Below, piece after piece: positions 35,286 through 51,238 of a DNA stretch of 64,000 nt. The position numbers and the translations under genes were made by a program. The stretch is from Panulirus ornatus (Eukaryota > Arthropoda > Malacostraca > Decapoda > Palinuridae): contig NC_092290.1 of the NCBI RefSeq assembly GCF_036320965.1, positions 500,420 to 564,419 on the forward strand, given 5' to 3'. The notes beneath the pieces were generated by a model. The model saw only the letters and a list, made by a program, of their open reading frames with translations. It was not told where the DNA came from and searched no databases. The stretch's first letter is position 1. Every line of letters begins with the position of its first letter.

Positions 35286-37060
35286 ATTGAAACTCTGTTC
35301 TCAAGTGCTAATTAGGGAAAAGGGGAGTATTTCATTAGTAGCCACTTTCCAGTACATCGTGAATTTCTTACATTGGTAATAGAAATTTACAGTTTTTACT
35401 TCAGCTTTTTGCAGTGGCCAGCATCAACTGATGTTCTCATAAGAAACAGCAGTTAACATCAATTGATGTTTTATCTTTCTTTGACTTCTGTTTGAATATA
35501 TAGCAGATGTATCATACCATTGATAGTCAATAGATATCTCTTCAGTCACTAAGAAAGCAATGGAAAAAGTTTTATCCTCAGTACCTCTATAATATCATTA
35601 TAAGTAGGTGGTCATTCACTTGGAGTTCATTCACACACAGTAACTCTGCAGAAAATTCCTACGTAGTTGTTAGATTAGCTAAGTTATTATAAGGAACACA
35701 TATGATATGTATCAGTTGGTGAGGAAAGAGAAGAGTAACATAGGAGGATGTGAAGATAAAGTGACAGAGCAACTTTCGTTGCAGATTATTTTAAGGGAAT
35801 GGGAGGTATCCTCTGTGAACTTGCTCTTATAGAAGAAATATTTTACATTTGTATCTAATTTTCTCTGTAATTGTAATGATGAATTTTGGTACTTACGAAA
35901 TGTAAAGATCTAGAATATTTCTGAAGAAATAAGACCTCCTGTATCCTCCCTGTGCATGCCAACCATTCAATCTCCTCACGCATATGTAGTGTAAAAGATG
36001 TAATATTTCAACATATGTTCATGTAACAACAGTTTTCAGTAAAAAGAAAGAAGCAAATCCCTCCACATCCTCCCATACTAGGCAACCAGTCTCCCTCTTA
36101 TTGAATATTAGTGTGAAAGGAGAATAATATTTCTAACTATATTTATGTTGTTTACCGCCACCACCACGCCAATGGCATGAAATAAGAGTATTTACAGCGA
36201 TAAAATAAACTCGAGAGAGAAGGAAACATTATTATACCACATTTTTCTCTATTATCAGCAGCTGTTAAACACATCATTCACACTCTCTCTGAACACTCAG
36301 CAATAAACCTGGCAATCTTTAAGGTAATAATATACCTTTTTGTGATCATTCTGTTACTTTTTAATGCTAATCTATTGTTTTGGAAAAGGAATTTTTTATG
36401 TTTTGCACACTCTGTAAATGAACTGGACCATTCCTGCTATCTCAGGGTTTATACAGTATTTAGAGAGGAAACTTACCTTGGTCCACTGATTATTATTTAT
36501 ATTGTAGATAACCTCCCAAACCCCTGGGGCAGGATGTATTTTGGGAAAGGCAAAGTCCCTTGACCTTAAACTAAACTGTACAATTCATTAGTGGAGGAGA
36601 CAAAAATCATAGATGCTTCATATTTATGAAAGTATATGATGATTATGGTTTCTTCCAGGCGTGCTTTTATTTCTGTGTAGACCTGAACACGTGGATTTTT
36701 CCATACACAATTTCACTTATTCCTTACTTGTCATTTACATATTTTTTTACATGTACATATTTTTTATGTATTACATGCATTATTTATGTATTTCCTTATC
36801 ATTTACATATACAACATTATTTACATATGTGAATTAAGAAATAATCTTATTTTCATAAAAAATATAACACTAATTCTTGTGAAGCTTTTTTTTATTCTAA
36901 AAATGACTACAGTAGTTGGCACCTAACCTGGATTGTTGATACAGTTACATTCTGTTTAACATTAAATTTGTGACTGTGATGCTTGGCATTTTCTCCAGTT
37001 CTATTTTTAGTTTGCTAGTAACATCTGTGGATAAAAGTGGGATTATACATCAGCTGGGTT
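35286..37060. other. Unassigned AT-rich DNA
   Basis: I recognise no gene and no transposon family in this 1.8-kb stretch. It includes an imperfect ACATGTA/TTTACATA-rich part (36735-36825). Small open frames (up to about 73 codons) look accidental. It may be original host sequence between repeat layers. Confidence 0.5.
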
Positions 37061-37061
37061 T

Positions 37062-40061
37062 GGGGAGAAAGAACTCTACCTCCATATTCTCTGCATGTCG
37101 TAGAAAGTGACTAAAGGGGGTGGAAGCGGAGGTTTAAAAAAAAAAGAAATATATTTCAGTTTCTAAAATAAGGAACAGAAGGAGCCAGGCAGGAAGTGTT
37201 CTTCCTCCTCACAGGCTCAGGCTGGGGTGTCTAAATGTGGGTGGATGTAACCAAAATGAGAAGTGAGGAGAGATAGGAAGTATGTTTGAGGAAAGAAACC
37301 TGCTTGTTCTGGCTCTGAGTGAAATGAAGCTCATGGGTAAGGGGGAAGAATGGTTTGGAAGTGTCTTAGGATTAAAGTCAGGTTGATGAGAGGGTAAGAG
37401 GTGAGGGAGGAGTAGCACTACTTCTGAAGCAGGAGTTATGGGAGTGTGTGAGAGAGTCTGAGGAAGTAAATTCTTGATTGATGTGGGTAAAAGTGAAAGT
37501 GGATGGCAAGAGATGAGGGATTATTAGTGTTTATGCACCAGGCCATGGGAAGAAAGATCATGATGGGCAAGTGTTTTGGGAGCAGCTGAGTGAATATGTC
37601 AGCAGTTTTGATGTAAGAGACTGGGTATAAGTGATGGATGATATAAATTTGAAGGTAAGGACTGTGGCAATGAAGGGTATAATTGGGGTGCATAAGGTAT
37701 TCAGTGTTGTGAATGGAAATGTTGAAGAGCATGTGGAGTTTATGCTGAAAAAGGACTGGTGTCTGGGAATACCTGATTTAAAAAGAGCGATATGCACAAG
37801 TATACATATTTTAGTATGGATGATGGTCTGCAGGCATATTTGGATTACATATTAATTGAAAGTTATGTAAAAGAAAGACTTCTGGGTGTAAGTGTGCTGA
37901 GAGGGACAGCTAATGGGATGTCAGATCTCTGTCTTGTCGAGGTAAGGGTCAAGATTTGTAGTTTATGAAAAAGAGGAAACAATATCAGTGAGAAGAGAGT
38001 GGTGAGTGTAAGTGAGCTTGGAAAATAGACTTGTGTGAAGAAATACTAGGAAAGATTGAGAGCAGAATGGCAAAAGGAGAGATTAAATGAAGCAAGAGGA
38101 GTGGATGAGGAATGGGAGGTATTTAGGGAAGCATTGCTGTCATGTGCAAGAGATGAATGTGCATGCAAAATGTGGGAGGTGGGTAGTGAGTAGTTCTAGG
38201 ATGAAGAAGTAAAGTTGTTAGAGAAAAGAGAGGCGTTTGGGTGGCATATACAGGGAAAGAGTGTAAATGATGGGAATATATAAAAGAAAGTGGCAGGATG
38301 TTTGAAAAAGAGGGCAAATGAGAGTTAGAGTCAGCAAGTATCAGTAAACTTTAGGTAGAATAAGATGTTTTGTAAGGAGGTTAATAATATGAAAAAAAAG
38401 GAACATCAGTGAAGGTGACAAAAGGTGAAGTGATAACATGTATTGATAAAGGGGGTAGGAGATAGAGTGAGTATTTTAAAGGACTCAAATATGGTTGATG
38501 ATATGGTGGCAGATGTAAGGTGTTTGGGTAGGGGTGGTATGTGAAGTGAGAGTCATGGAGGGCATTTTGGTGAAGACAGATGCTGAAAATCTAATGTAAG
38601 ATGAAATATAGCAAGGTGGCTGGAGAAGATAATATTGCAGCTCAGTTTATAATAAAAAGGGGTGACTGTGTCGTTGATTGGTTGTACTTATGGATCATGA
38701 TGAGGTACATGAGGTTTGGCTGAATGTATGTATAGTGCCACTGTATAAAGGCAAAGGGGATAAAGGCGAGTCATCAAACTACAGAAGTATAAGTTTGTTG
38801 AGTTTACCTGGTAAGTTGTACAAGAGGGTTGTGATTGAGAGGATGAAGGCATGCACAGAGTATCAGATTTGGGAGGCGCAGCGTTGTTTTAGAAGTGGTT
38901 GAGGATATGTGGATAAGGTGTTTGCTTTAAGGAGTGTGTGTGAGAAATACTTAGGGAGACGGATAGATTTGTATGTGGCAGTGTATAACAGGGTTATATG
39001 CCTGTAACAGGGATAGAGATGCCTTGTGGAAGGTCTTAAGAATGTACAGTCTGGGAGGAAAGCAGCTAGAAGCACACGTGTTTTTATGAAGGGTGTACGA
39101 CATGTGTATGAGCATGAAGAGGGGAGAGTGAATGGTTCCAATTCAAGGCAGGTCTGAGCAATGAGTGTGTGATGTCATTACTGATAGCAGATTTTAATGG
39201 GAAACTGCAGAAGTTGGTGACTGAGTTTGGAAGAGTGTGTGAAAGGAGGAAGTTAAGAGTAAATGTGAATAAAAGCAAACTTATTAGGTTTAGCAAGGTT
39301 AAGGGACAGGTTAATTAGTGGTGTGAGTTTGAATGGAAAAGAATTAGAAGAGAACTGTTTTATATATCGGTTAGTGGATATGGTAGCAAATAGAACCATG
39401 GAAAGAGAAGTGAGTCAAAAGGTGGGAGAGGAGGTGAAGTTTTTTTTGAGCACTGAAGAATGCATGGAAAGAGAGTTTGTTATCTGGGAGGGCAAGGATG
39501 AGTATGTTTGAAGGAATAGTAGTCCCAACAATATTATATGGGTGCGAGGCATGGGCAATTTATAAGACTGGCAGAGGAGGGTGGATGTGTCAAAAATTAA
39601 ATGTGGTGTAAGGTGGTTTGATTGAGTTAGTGATGAAAGGGTAAGTGGGATGTGTAGTAATATAAATAGTGTAGTTGACAAAGCTGAAGACATTGTACTG
39701 AGGTGTTCAGCACGTATGGAAGGAATAAGTGAGGATAGATTGACAAAGAGGATGTATGTGTCCAAAGTGGAGGGAACAAGGAGGATGGGGAGACCAAATT
39801 GGAGATGGAAAGATGGAGTAATAAAGATTTTTTTTTTGTGTGTGTGTTCTGAGCCTGAACATGCAGGAAGGTGACAGACGTGCATTGGATAGAGGGAATT
39901 GGAATGATGTGGTATACAAGGGTCGATGTGATCTCAGTGGACTGAATCAGGGCACAGTCTCTGGGGTAAATCATGGAAAGATCTGTGGGGCCTGGTTGTA
40001 GATAGGTAGGTGTGGTTTCTGTGCACTTCCTTGTTAACATGGGATTCAGAGATCAAGTATA

Positions 40062-40065
<4 letters not shown>
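37062..40065 (+). pseudogene. Ancient RTE-A copy, nearly full length with 5' UTR
   Basis: It starts with a diverged 5' UTR head (GGGGAGAAAGAACTCTACCTCC, TGCATGTCGTAGAAAGTGAC, 37070-37120). It continues through the rest of the 5' UTR to the endonuclease start near 37226 (a VxMWVDVTK-like region). Degraded endonuclease blocks follow (SEMKLMGKGEEWFG near 37315; YAPGHG near 37535), then the linker, RT (CIVPLYKGKGDKG near 38725) and a C-terminus with [13 protein letters not shown] near 39780. A short 3' UTR remnant lies at 39910-40060. Numerous indels occur and most of the catalytic FADD block is lost near 39180. It is the only copy in the window joining the 5' UTR head directly to an ORF. Confidence 0.87.

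Positions 40066-40136
<71 letters not shown>
40066..40136. repeat. (TA)n tract
   Basis: TA run between the old plus-strand copy and a T run that starts a minus-strand copy. Confidence 0.95.
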
Positions 40137-40151
<15 letters not shown>

Positions 40152-40405
40152 GCTTTGTCGCTTCACATGCCTTGATTCAATCCACTGACAGCACGTTAAC
40201 CCCGGTATACCACATCGCTCCAACTCACCCTATTCCTTGCCCTCCTCTCACCCTCCTGCATGTTCAGGCCCCGATCACACAAAATCTTTTTCACTCCATC
40301 TTTCCACCTCCAATTTGGTCTCCCTCTTCTCCTCGTTCCCTCCACCTCCGACACATATATCCTCTTGGTCAATCTTTCCTCACTCATTCTCTCCATGTGC
40401 CCAAA

Positions 40406-40408
<3 letters not shown>
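40152..40408 (-). pseudogene. Small RTE-A fragment, 3' UTR almost wholly deleted
   Basis: Minus strand: the last nine bases of the element (CTTTGTCG) join at about 40161 directly to the sequence just after the stop codon (CTTCACATGCC). The C-terminal coding block ([13 protein letters not shown]) then runs up to the FGHMERM codons, where (TA)n begins. About 150 bp of 3' UTR is missing. Confidence 0.85.

Positions 40409-40436
<28 letters not shown>
40409..40436. repeat. (TA)n tract
   Basis: TA run separating the 5' ends of two oppositely oriented RTE-A fragments. Confidence 0.93.
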
Positions 40437-41974
<1,538 letters not shown>

Positions 41975-43098
41975 GCTTTGTCGCTGTCTCCCGCGTTTGT
42001 GAGGTAGCGCAAGGAAACAGATGAAAAAAATGGCCCAACCCACCCCCATACACATGTATATACATACGTCCACACACGCAAATATACATACCTACACAGC
42101 TTTCCATGGTTTACCACAGACGCTTCACATGCCCTGATTCAATCCACTGACAGCACGTCAACCCAGGTATACCCCATCGATCCAATTCACTCTGTTCCTT
42201 GCCCTCCTTTCACCCTCCTGCATGTTCAGGCCCCGATCACACAAAATCTTTTTCACTCCATCTTTCCACCTCCAATTTGGTCTCCCTCTTCTCCTCGTTC
42301 CCTCCACCTCCGACACATATATCCTCTTGGTCAATCTTTCCTCACTCATTCTCTCCATGTGCCCAAACCATTTCAAAACACCCTCTTCTGCTCTCTCAAC
42401 CACACTCTTTTTTATTTCCACACATCTCTCTTACCCTTACGTTACTTACTCGATCAAACCACCGCACACCACACATTGTCCTCAAACATCTCATTTCCAG
42501 CACATCCATCCTCCTGCGCACAACTCTATCCGTAGCCCACGCCTCGCAACCATACAACATTGTTGGAACCACTATTCCTTCAAACATACCCATTTTTGCT
42601 TTCCAAGATAATGTTCTCGACTTCCACACATTCTTCAAGGCTCCCAGAATTTTCGCCCCCTCCCCCACCCTATGATCCAGTTCCGCTTCCATGGTTCCAT
42701 CTGCTGCCAGATCCACTTCCAGATATCTAAAACACTTTACTTCCTCCAGTTTTTCTCCATTCAAACTTACCTCCCAATTGACTTGACCCTCAACCCTACT
42801 GTACCTAATACCCTTGCTCTTATTCACATTTACTCTTAACTTTCTTCTTTCACACACTTTACCAAACTCAGTCACCAGCTTCTGCAGTTTCTCACATGAA
42901 TCAGCCACCAGCGCTGTATCATCAGCGAACAACAACTGACCCACTTCCCAAGCTCTCTCATCCCCAACAGACTTCATACTTGCCCCTCTTTCCAAAACTC
43001 TTGCATTCACCTCCCTAACAACCCCATCCATAAACAAATTAAACAACCTTGGAGACATCACACACCCCTGCCGCAAACCTACATTCACTGAGAACCAA
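41975..43098 (-). pseudogene. RTE-A copy, short-form 3' UTR, one frameshift
   Basis: Minus strand: short-form 3' UTR (41975-42155), then the C-terminus (stop at 42158) and RT up to the NVGLRQGC codons at 43088. An extra T in a T run near 42408-42414 splits the frame. FADDTALVAD is intact near 42920. The 5' end is joined without any microsatellite to the 5' end of the next, plus-strand copy. Confidence 0.9.
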
Positions 43099-46074
<2,976 letters not shown>

Positions 46075-46077
46075 TAG

Positions 46078-46724
46078 TATTAAGATTAACCAAGAGGATA
46101 TATGTGTCGGAGGTGGAGGGAATGAGAAGTGGGAGACCAAATTGGAGGTGGAAAGATGGAGTGAAAAAGATTTTGAGTGATCGGGGCCTGAACATGCAGG
46201 AGGGTGAAAGGCGGGCAAGGAATAGAGTGAATTGGATCGATGTGGTATACCGGGGTTGATGTGCTGTCAGTGGTTTGAATCAGGGCATGTGAAGCGTCTG
46301 GGGTAAACCATGGACAGTTGTGAGGGGCCTGGATGTGGAAAGGGAGCTGTGTTTTCGGGCATTATTGCATGACAGGTAGAGACTGAGTGTGAACGAATGG
46401 GGCCTTTGTTGTCTTTTCCTAGTGCTACCTCACACACATGAGGGGGGAGGGGGATGGTATTGTATGTGTGGCGAGGTGCGATGGGAATGAATAAAGGCAG
46501 ACAGTGTGAATTGTGTGCATGGGTATATATGTATGTGTCTGTGTGTGTATATATATGTGTACATTGAGATGTATAGGTATGTATATTTGCGTGTGTGGAC
46601 GTGTATGTATATACATGTGTATGGGGGTAGGTTAGGCCATTTCTTTCGTCTGTTTCCTTGCGCTACCTCACAAACACGGGAGACAGCGACAAAGCAAAAT
46701 AAATAAAAAAATATATATATATAT
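46078..46724 (+). pseudogene. RTE-A C-terminal fragment with long-form 3' UTR
   Basis: Starts at the [12 protein letters not shown] codons. A 3-bp loss near 46123 leaves [22 protein letters not shown], open to the stop at 46259. The long-form 3' UTR follows (46260-46695), with hairpin changes (CTACCTCACAAACACGGG). Confidence 0.87.
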
Positions 46725-46989
46725 GTTTTCATGTAAACAGGCACATTTTATTTTCTAAATAATGTTTGTTAAGACCAATGCATATTTAACATTCATTAGC
46801 TTTCTGTTGGCTTTTTCAGTTTTTCTCGCCACATTTTTCTTCAAGTAACTCATTATATATTGATTTTCACTTTGTTTTTGAAATATATGAGACATTCTAG
46901 ACACATAAACACTACTCATCTTCAGTCATATTGATTATACATGATAATATGAAGAAGAGAATTGACATGAATCTCATCTTAAGGTGTTA
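46725..46989. other. No feature recognised
   Basis: AT-rich sequence between an RTE-A tail and the Penelope-like relic. It may be the decayed 3' region of the latter. Confidence 0.4.
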
Positions 46990-48294
46990 CAGATGAGAGC
47001 TGTGATGTACACATGTTCATCCATAGACTGTTTTCCCTGGAGTTTATGCATGGTAATGTGGTAAGTAGGGGTCAAACTGTGGGTCAACGGTTTGGGAGTT
47101 TGTCTGAGGTCTCCACACCTAGGAAAGCCTGTTGGAGGTAGAGAGTAGGGTCATTTAGCTTCTAAGCATTACCTATAGTCTTGTAGGGTCGTGGCAATGT
47201 TTCATTATTATCTTGTTTACGGTAAGATTCTAACAAGTAAGATTTATGTTATGTTGCTATTGCATATGTAGTTTAGGGCCTCCATTTTGAAGATGAAGTG
47301 TTCAGTGTTGACTGAGTGATGTGGATGTCATACCGATTTGGTTCACACTCTTTTGAAGTGTACAACCTTCAACTGGGCAGGAATACTTGTAAACTACATT
47401 GGTAAACTGTAGTCAGTTGTCTCTCAGTAAGGTTGTTTCTCATAAGGTAGTCACTAGTTTTCCTATTCTTGTGGTAAATGATGATGTTGAGATGATCTTC
47501 GGGATGTTCCAAGTAGTTTTTGTACCTATTATCTCCTTCAGGATACATTTATCTATCTGATAGGCAGGAGACTGGTTTTTATAGATAACTTGATTAACAG
47601 CTCCAGGTTGTAATTAGGTGTGATTAACCAGTTGAGTTCTAAGGAACACACTTGTGTCTCTATAAATGATTTTATTACAAAAACCATTGTTAACTTAAAT
47701 TTGCTTGACTGATGATTTCGTGGAGGAAAAGGTCCGTTGATAAACAGTTCTTGTAAGCATGACTTAGGCTTATATAACTCTCATCTACTGTGTTCAAACA
47801 CCTGCCCAAATCAGTAAAATTATGGTGAATGTCGGTTTGGTATTCCCCATTATGAGCCTGGATGTCTACATCAAGAAAGGGGATCTTGTTTTCCACACCT
47901 AAGTGAATCTAAGGACACATTTCTCCTCCATAGCCTTCTGTCAGATTTCTCTTCCATAGCATTCTGTAAATTCTTAAAGATGCTCTTCACTCTGTATGAA
48001 GTTACGAATATCAACATATCAGCAGTGCATCGTCAGATGGGTGATGCTGTCTTACATAACAAAAGTAGAAGTGAGCACATGTTAGGCCCAACTGAGAGCC
48101 CATGGTGACTCCCCTACCTGATAATATAGCTTACCATCTGAGCACTGGAATGGGGCTTCAGTGGAACAAGCATAAAGTAGGCCTTCTCATTTGGTTCTAA
48201 TAAGGCAAAACATGGTGAGAAAAATTGAAAAAAATCAATAGAAAGCAAGTGAATATTAAGTTTGAATTGGTCTTTAACAAATAGTGTATTAAAG

Positions 48295-48298
<4 letters not shown>
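46990..48298 (-). pseudogene. Penelope-like retroelement relic (RT plus GIY-YIG remnants)
   Basis: On the minus strand, 48060-48190 reads in pieces as CTEAPFQCSDGKLYYQ and TMGSQLGLTCAHFYFCYV. This is the RT block that in Penelope-like elements is usually DGVAMGSPLGP...ANFYM. 47690-47893 encodes ENKIPFLDVDIQAHNGEYQ, then TDLGRCLNTVDE, the conserved PFLDV block downstream of the catalytic site. 47280-47400 encodes NVVYKYSCPVEGC, then QIGMTSTSLSQ and TLHLQNGG. These match the start of the GIY-YIG endonuclease domain (normally a Y-x-G-x-T core), with a stop inside. The YxDD box itself is not recognisable. Its order, RT then GIY-YIG, is that of Penelope. Confidence 0.8.

Positions 48299-48368
<70 letters not shown>
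48298..48368. repeat. (TA)n tract
   Basis: TA run between the 5' limit of the Penelope relic and the tail of a minus-strand RTE-A copy. Confidence 0.95.
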
Positions 48369-48370
<2 letters not shown>

Positions 48371-48385
48371 CTTTTTTTTTTTTTC

Positions 48386-49246
48386 ATACTTTGTCGCTGT
48401 CTCCCGCGTTTGCGAGGTAGCGCAAGGAAACAGACGAAAGAAATGGCCCAACCCCCCCCCCATACACATGTATATACATACGTCCACACACGCAAATATA
48501 CATACCTACACAGCTTTCCATGGTTTACCCCAGACGCTTCACATGCCTTGATTCAATCCACTGACAGCACGTCAACCCCGGTATACCACATCTCTCCAAT
48601 TCACTCTATTCCTTGCCCTCCTTTCACCCTCCTGCATGTTCAGGCCCCGATCACACAAAATCTTTTTCACTCCATCTTTCCACCTCCAATTTGGTCTCCC
48701 TCTTCTCCTTGCTCCCTCCACCTCCGACACATATATCCTCTTGGTCAATCTTTCCTCACTCATCCTCTCCATGTGCCCAAACCACTCTCCATGTGCCCAA
48801 ACCACTTCAAAACACCCTCTTCTGCTCTCTCAACCACGCTCTTTTTATTTCCACACATCTCTCTTACCCTTATGTTACTTACTCGATCAAACCACCTCAC
48901 ACCACACATTGTCCTCAAACATCTCATTTCCAGCACATCCATCCTCCTGCGCACAACTCTATCCATAGCCCACGCCTCGCAACCATACAACATTGTTGGA
49001 ACCACTATTCCTTCAAACATACCCATTTTTGCTTTCCGAGATAATGTTCTCGACTTCCACACATTCTTCAAGGCCCCCAGAATTTTCGCCCCCTCCCCCA
49101 CCCTATGATCCACTTCCGCTTCCATGGTTCCATCCGCTGCCAGATCCACTCCCAGATATCTAAAACACTTCACTTCCTCCAGTTTTTCTCCATTCAAACT
49201 CACCTCCCAATTGACTTGACCCTCAACCCTACTGTACCTAATAACC
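48386..49246 (-). pseudogene. RTE-A copy with short-form 3' UTR and a 20-bp duplication
   Basis: Minus strand: short-form 3' UTR (48386-48560), C-terminus (stop near 48572, [13 protein letters not shown]) and the region up to the YSRVEG/NWEVSLNG codons at 49246. The 20-bp segment encoding the GHME part is tandemly duplicated at 48764-48804, which shifts the frame. (TA)n borders both ends. Confidence 0.9.
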
Positions 49247-49249
49247 TAA

Positions 49250-49265
<16 letters not shown>

Positions 49266-49280
<15 letters not shown>

Positions 49281-49393
49281 CCAAAGGAAGGAACAGAGAA
49301 GGGGGCTGGGTGAGGATGTTTCCTCAGAGGCCCAGTCCTCTGTTCTTAACGCTACCTCGCTGAGGCGGGAAATGGTGAATAGTATGAAAGAAA
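49266..49393 (+). mobile_element. Short non-autonomous RTE-A derivative, copy 7 (5'-truncated)
   Basis: Only the second half is present, from the T-rich block and CCAAAGGAAGGAACAGAG to the hairpin (CGCTACCTCGCTGAGGCGGGAAATGG) and GAATAGTATGAAAG. A TA/T-rich stretch precedes it. Confidence 0.85.
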
Positions 49394-49400
49394 AGAAAAG

Positions 49401-49406
<6 letters not shown>

Positions 49407-49468
<62 letters not shown>
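49407..49468. repeat. (TA)n tract
   Basis: TA run after the tail of the short derivative. Confidence 0.93.
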
Positions 49469-49470
<2 letters not shown>

Positions 49471-49498
49471 CGTCTTGCATTATTATTGTTATTATTTT

Positions 49499-51238
49499 GC
49501 TTTGTCGCTGTCTCCCGCGCCTGCGAGGTAGTGCAAGGAAACAGACGAAAGAAATGGCCCAACTCACCCCCACACACATGCACACACACACACACACGTC
49601 CACACAAGCAAACATACACACCCACACATCCCAACGTACACACATATATACACACACAGACACACACATATACACACATGCACACAATTCACACTGTCTG
49701 CCCCTACTCACCCCCATCGCCACCCCACCACACACGGAATAACATCCCCCTCCCCCCCTCATGTGTGCGAGGCAGCGCCAGGAAAAGACAACAAAGGCCC
49801 CATTCGCTCACACTCAGTCTCCAGCTGTCATGCAATAATGCCCGAAACCACAGCTCCCTTTCCACATCCAGGCCCCACAGGACTTTCCATGGTTTACCCC
49901 AGACGCTTCACATGCCCTGATTCAATCCATTGACAGCATGTCGAGCCTGGTATACCACATCAATCCAATTCACTCTATTCCTTGCCCGCCTTTCACCCTT
50001 CTGCATGTTCAGGCCCCGATCACTCAAAATCTTTTTCACTCCATCTTTCCACCTCCAATTTGGTCTCCCACTTCTCCTCGTTCTCTCCACCTCCGTCACA
50101 TATATCCTCTTGGTCAATCTTTCCTCACTCATTCTCTCCATGTGCCCAAACCATTTCAAAACACCCTCTTCTGCTCTCTCAACCACACTCTTTTTATTTC
50201 CACACATCTCTCTTACCCTTACATTACTTACTCGATCAAACCACCTCACACCACATATTGTCCTCAAACATCTCATTTTCCAGCACATCCACCCTCCTGC
50301 GCACAACTCTATCCATAGCCCTCGCCTCGCAACCATACAACATTGTTGGAACCACTATTCCTTCAAACATAGCCATTTTTGCTTTTGGAGATAATGCTCT
50401 CGACTTCCAAACATTCTTCAAGGCTCCCCAAATTTTCGCCCCCTCCCCCACCCTATGATTCACTTCCGCTTCCATGGTTCCATCCGCTGCCAGATCCACT
50501 CCCAGATATCTAAAACACTTTACTTCCTCCAGTTTTTCTTCATTCAAACTTACCTCCCAATTGACTTGACCCTCAACCCTACTGTACCTAATAACCTTGC
50601 TCTTATTCACATTTACTCTCAACTTTCTTCTTTCACACACTTTACCAAACTCAGTCACCAGCTTCTGCAGTTTCTCACATGAATCAGCCACCAGCGCTGT
50701 ATCATCAGCGAACAACAACTGACTCACTTCCCAAGCTCTCTCATCCACAACAGATTTCATACTTGCCCCTCTTTCCAAAACTCTTGCATTCACCTCCCTA
50801 ACAACCCCATCCATAAACAAATTAAACAACCATGGAGACATCACACACCCCTGGCACAAACCTACATTCACTGAGAACCAATCACTTTCCTCTCTTCCTA
50901 CACGTACACATGCCTTACATCCTTGATAGAAACTTTTCACTGCTTCTAACAACTTGCCTCCCACGCCATATATTCTTAGTACCTTCCACAGAACATCTCT
51001 ATTAACTCTATCATATGCCTTCTCCAGATCCATAAATGCTACATACAAATCCATTTGGTGTTCTAAGTATTTCTCACACACATTCTTCAAAGCAAACACC
51101 TGATCCACACATCCTCTACCACTTCTGAAACCACACTGCTCTTCCCCAATCTGATGCTCTGTACATGCCTTCACCCTCTTAATCAATACCCTCCTATATA
51201 ATTTACCAGGAATACTCAACAAACTTATACCTCTGTAA
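49499..51238 (-). pseudogene. RTE-A copy, long-form 3' UTR, one frameshift
   Basis: Minus strand: long-form 3' UTR (49499-49905), C-terminus with [22 protein letters not shown] and RT up to YRGISLLSIPGKLY at 51235. The only clear break is an extra T near 50277, inside [20 protein letters not shown] (near 50712), GLCQGCVMSP (near 50850) and AFMDLEKAYD (near 51030) are present. The 5' end joins head to head with the next copy. Confidence 0.9.
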
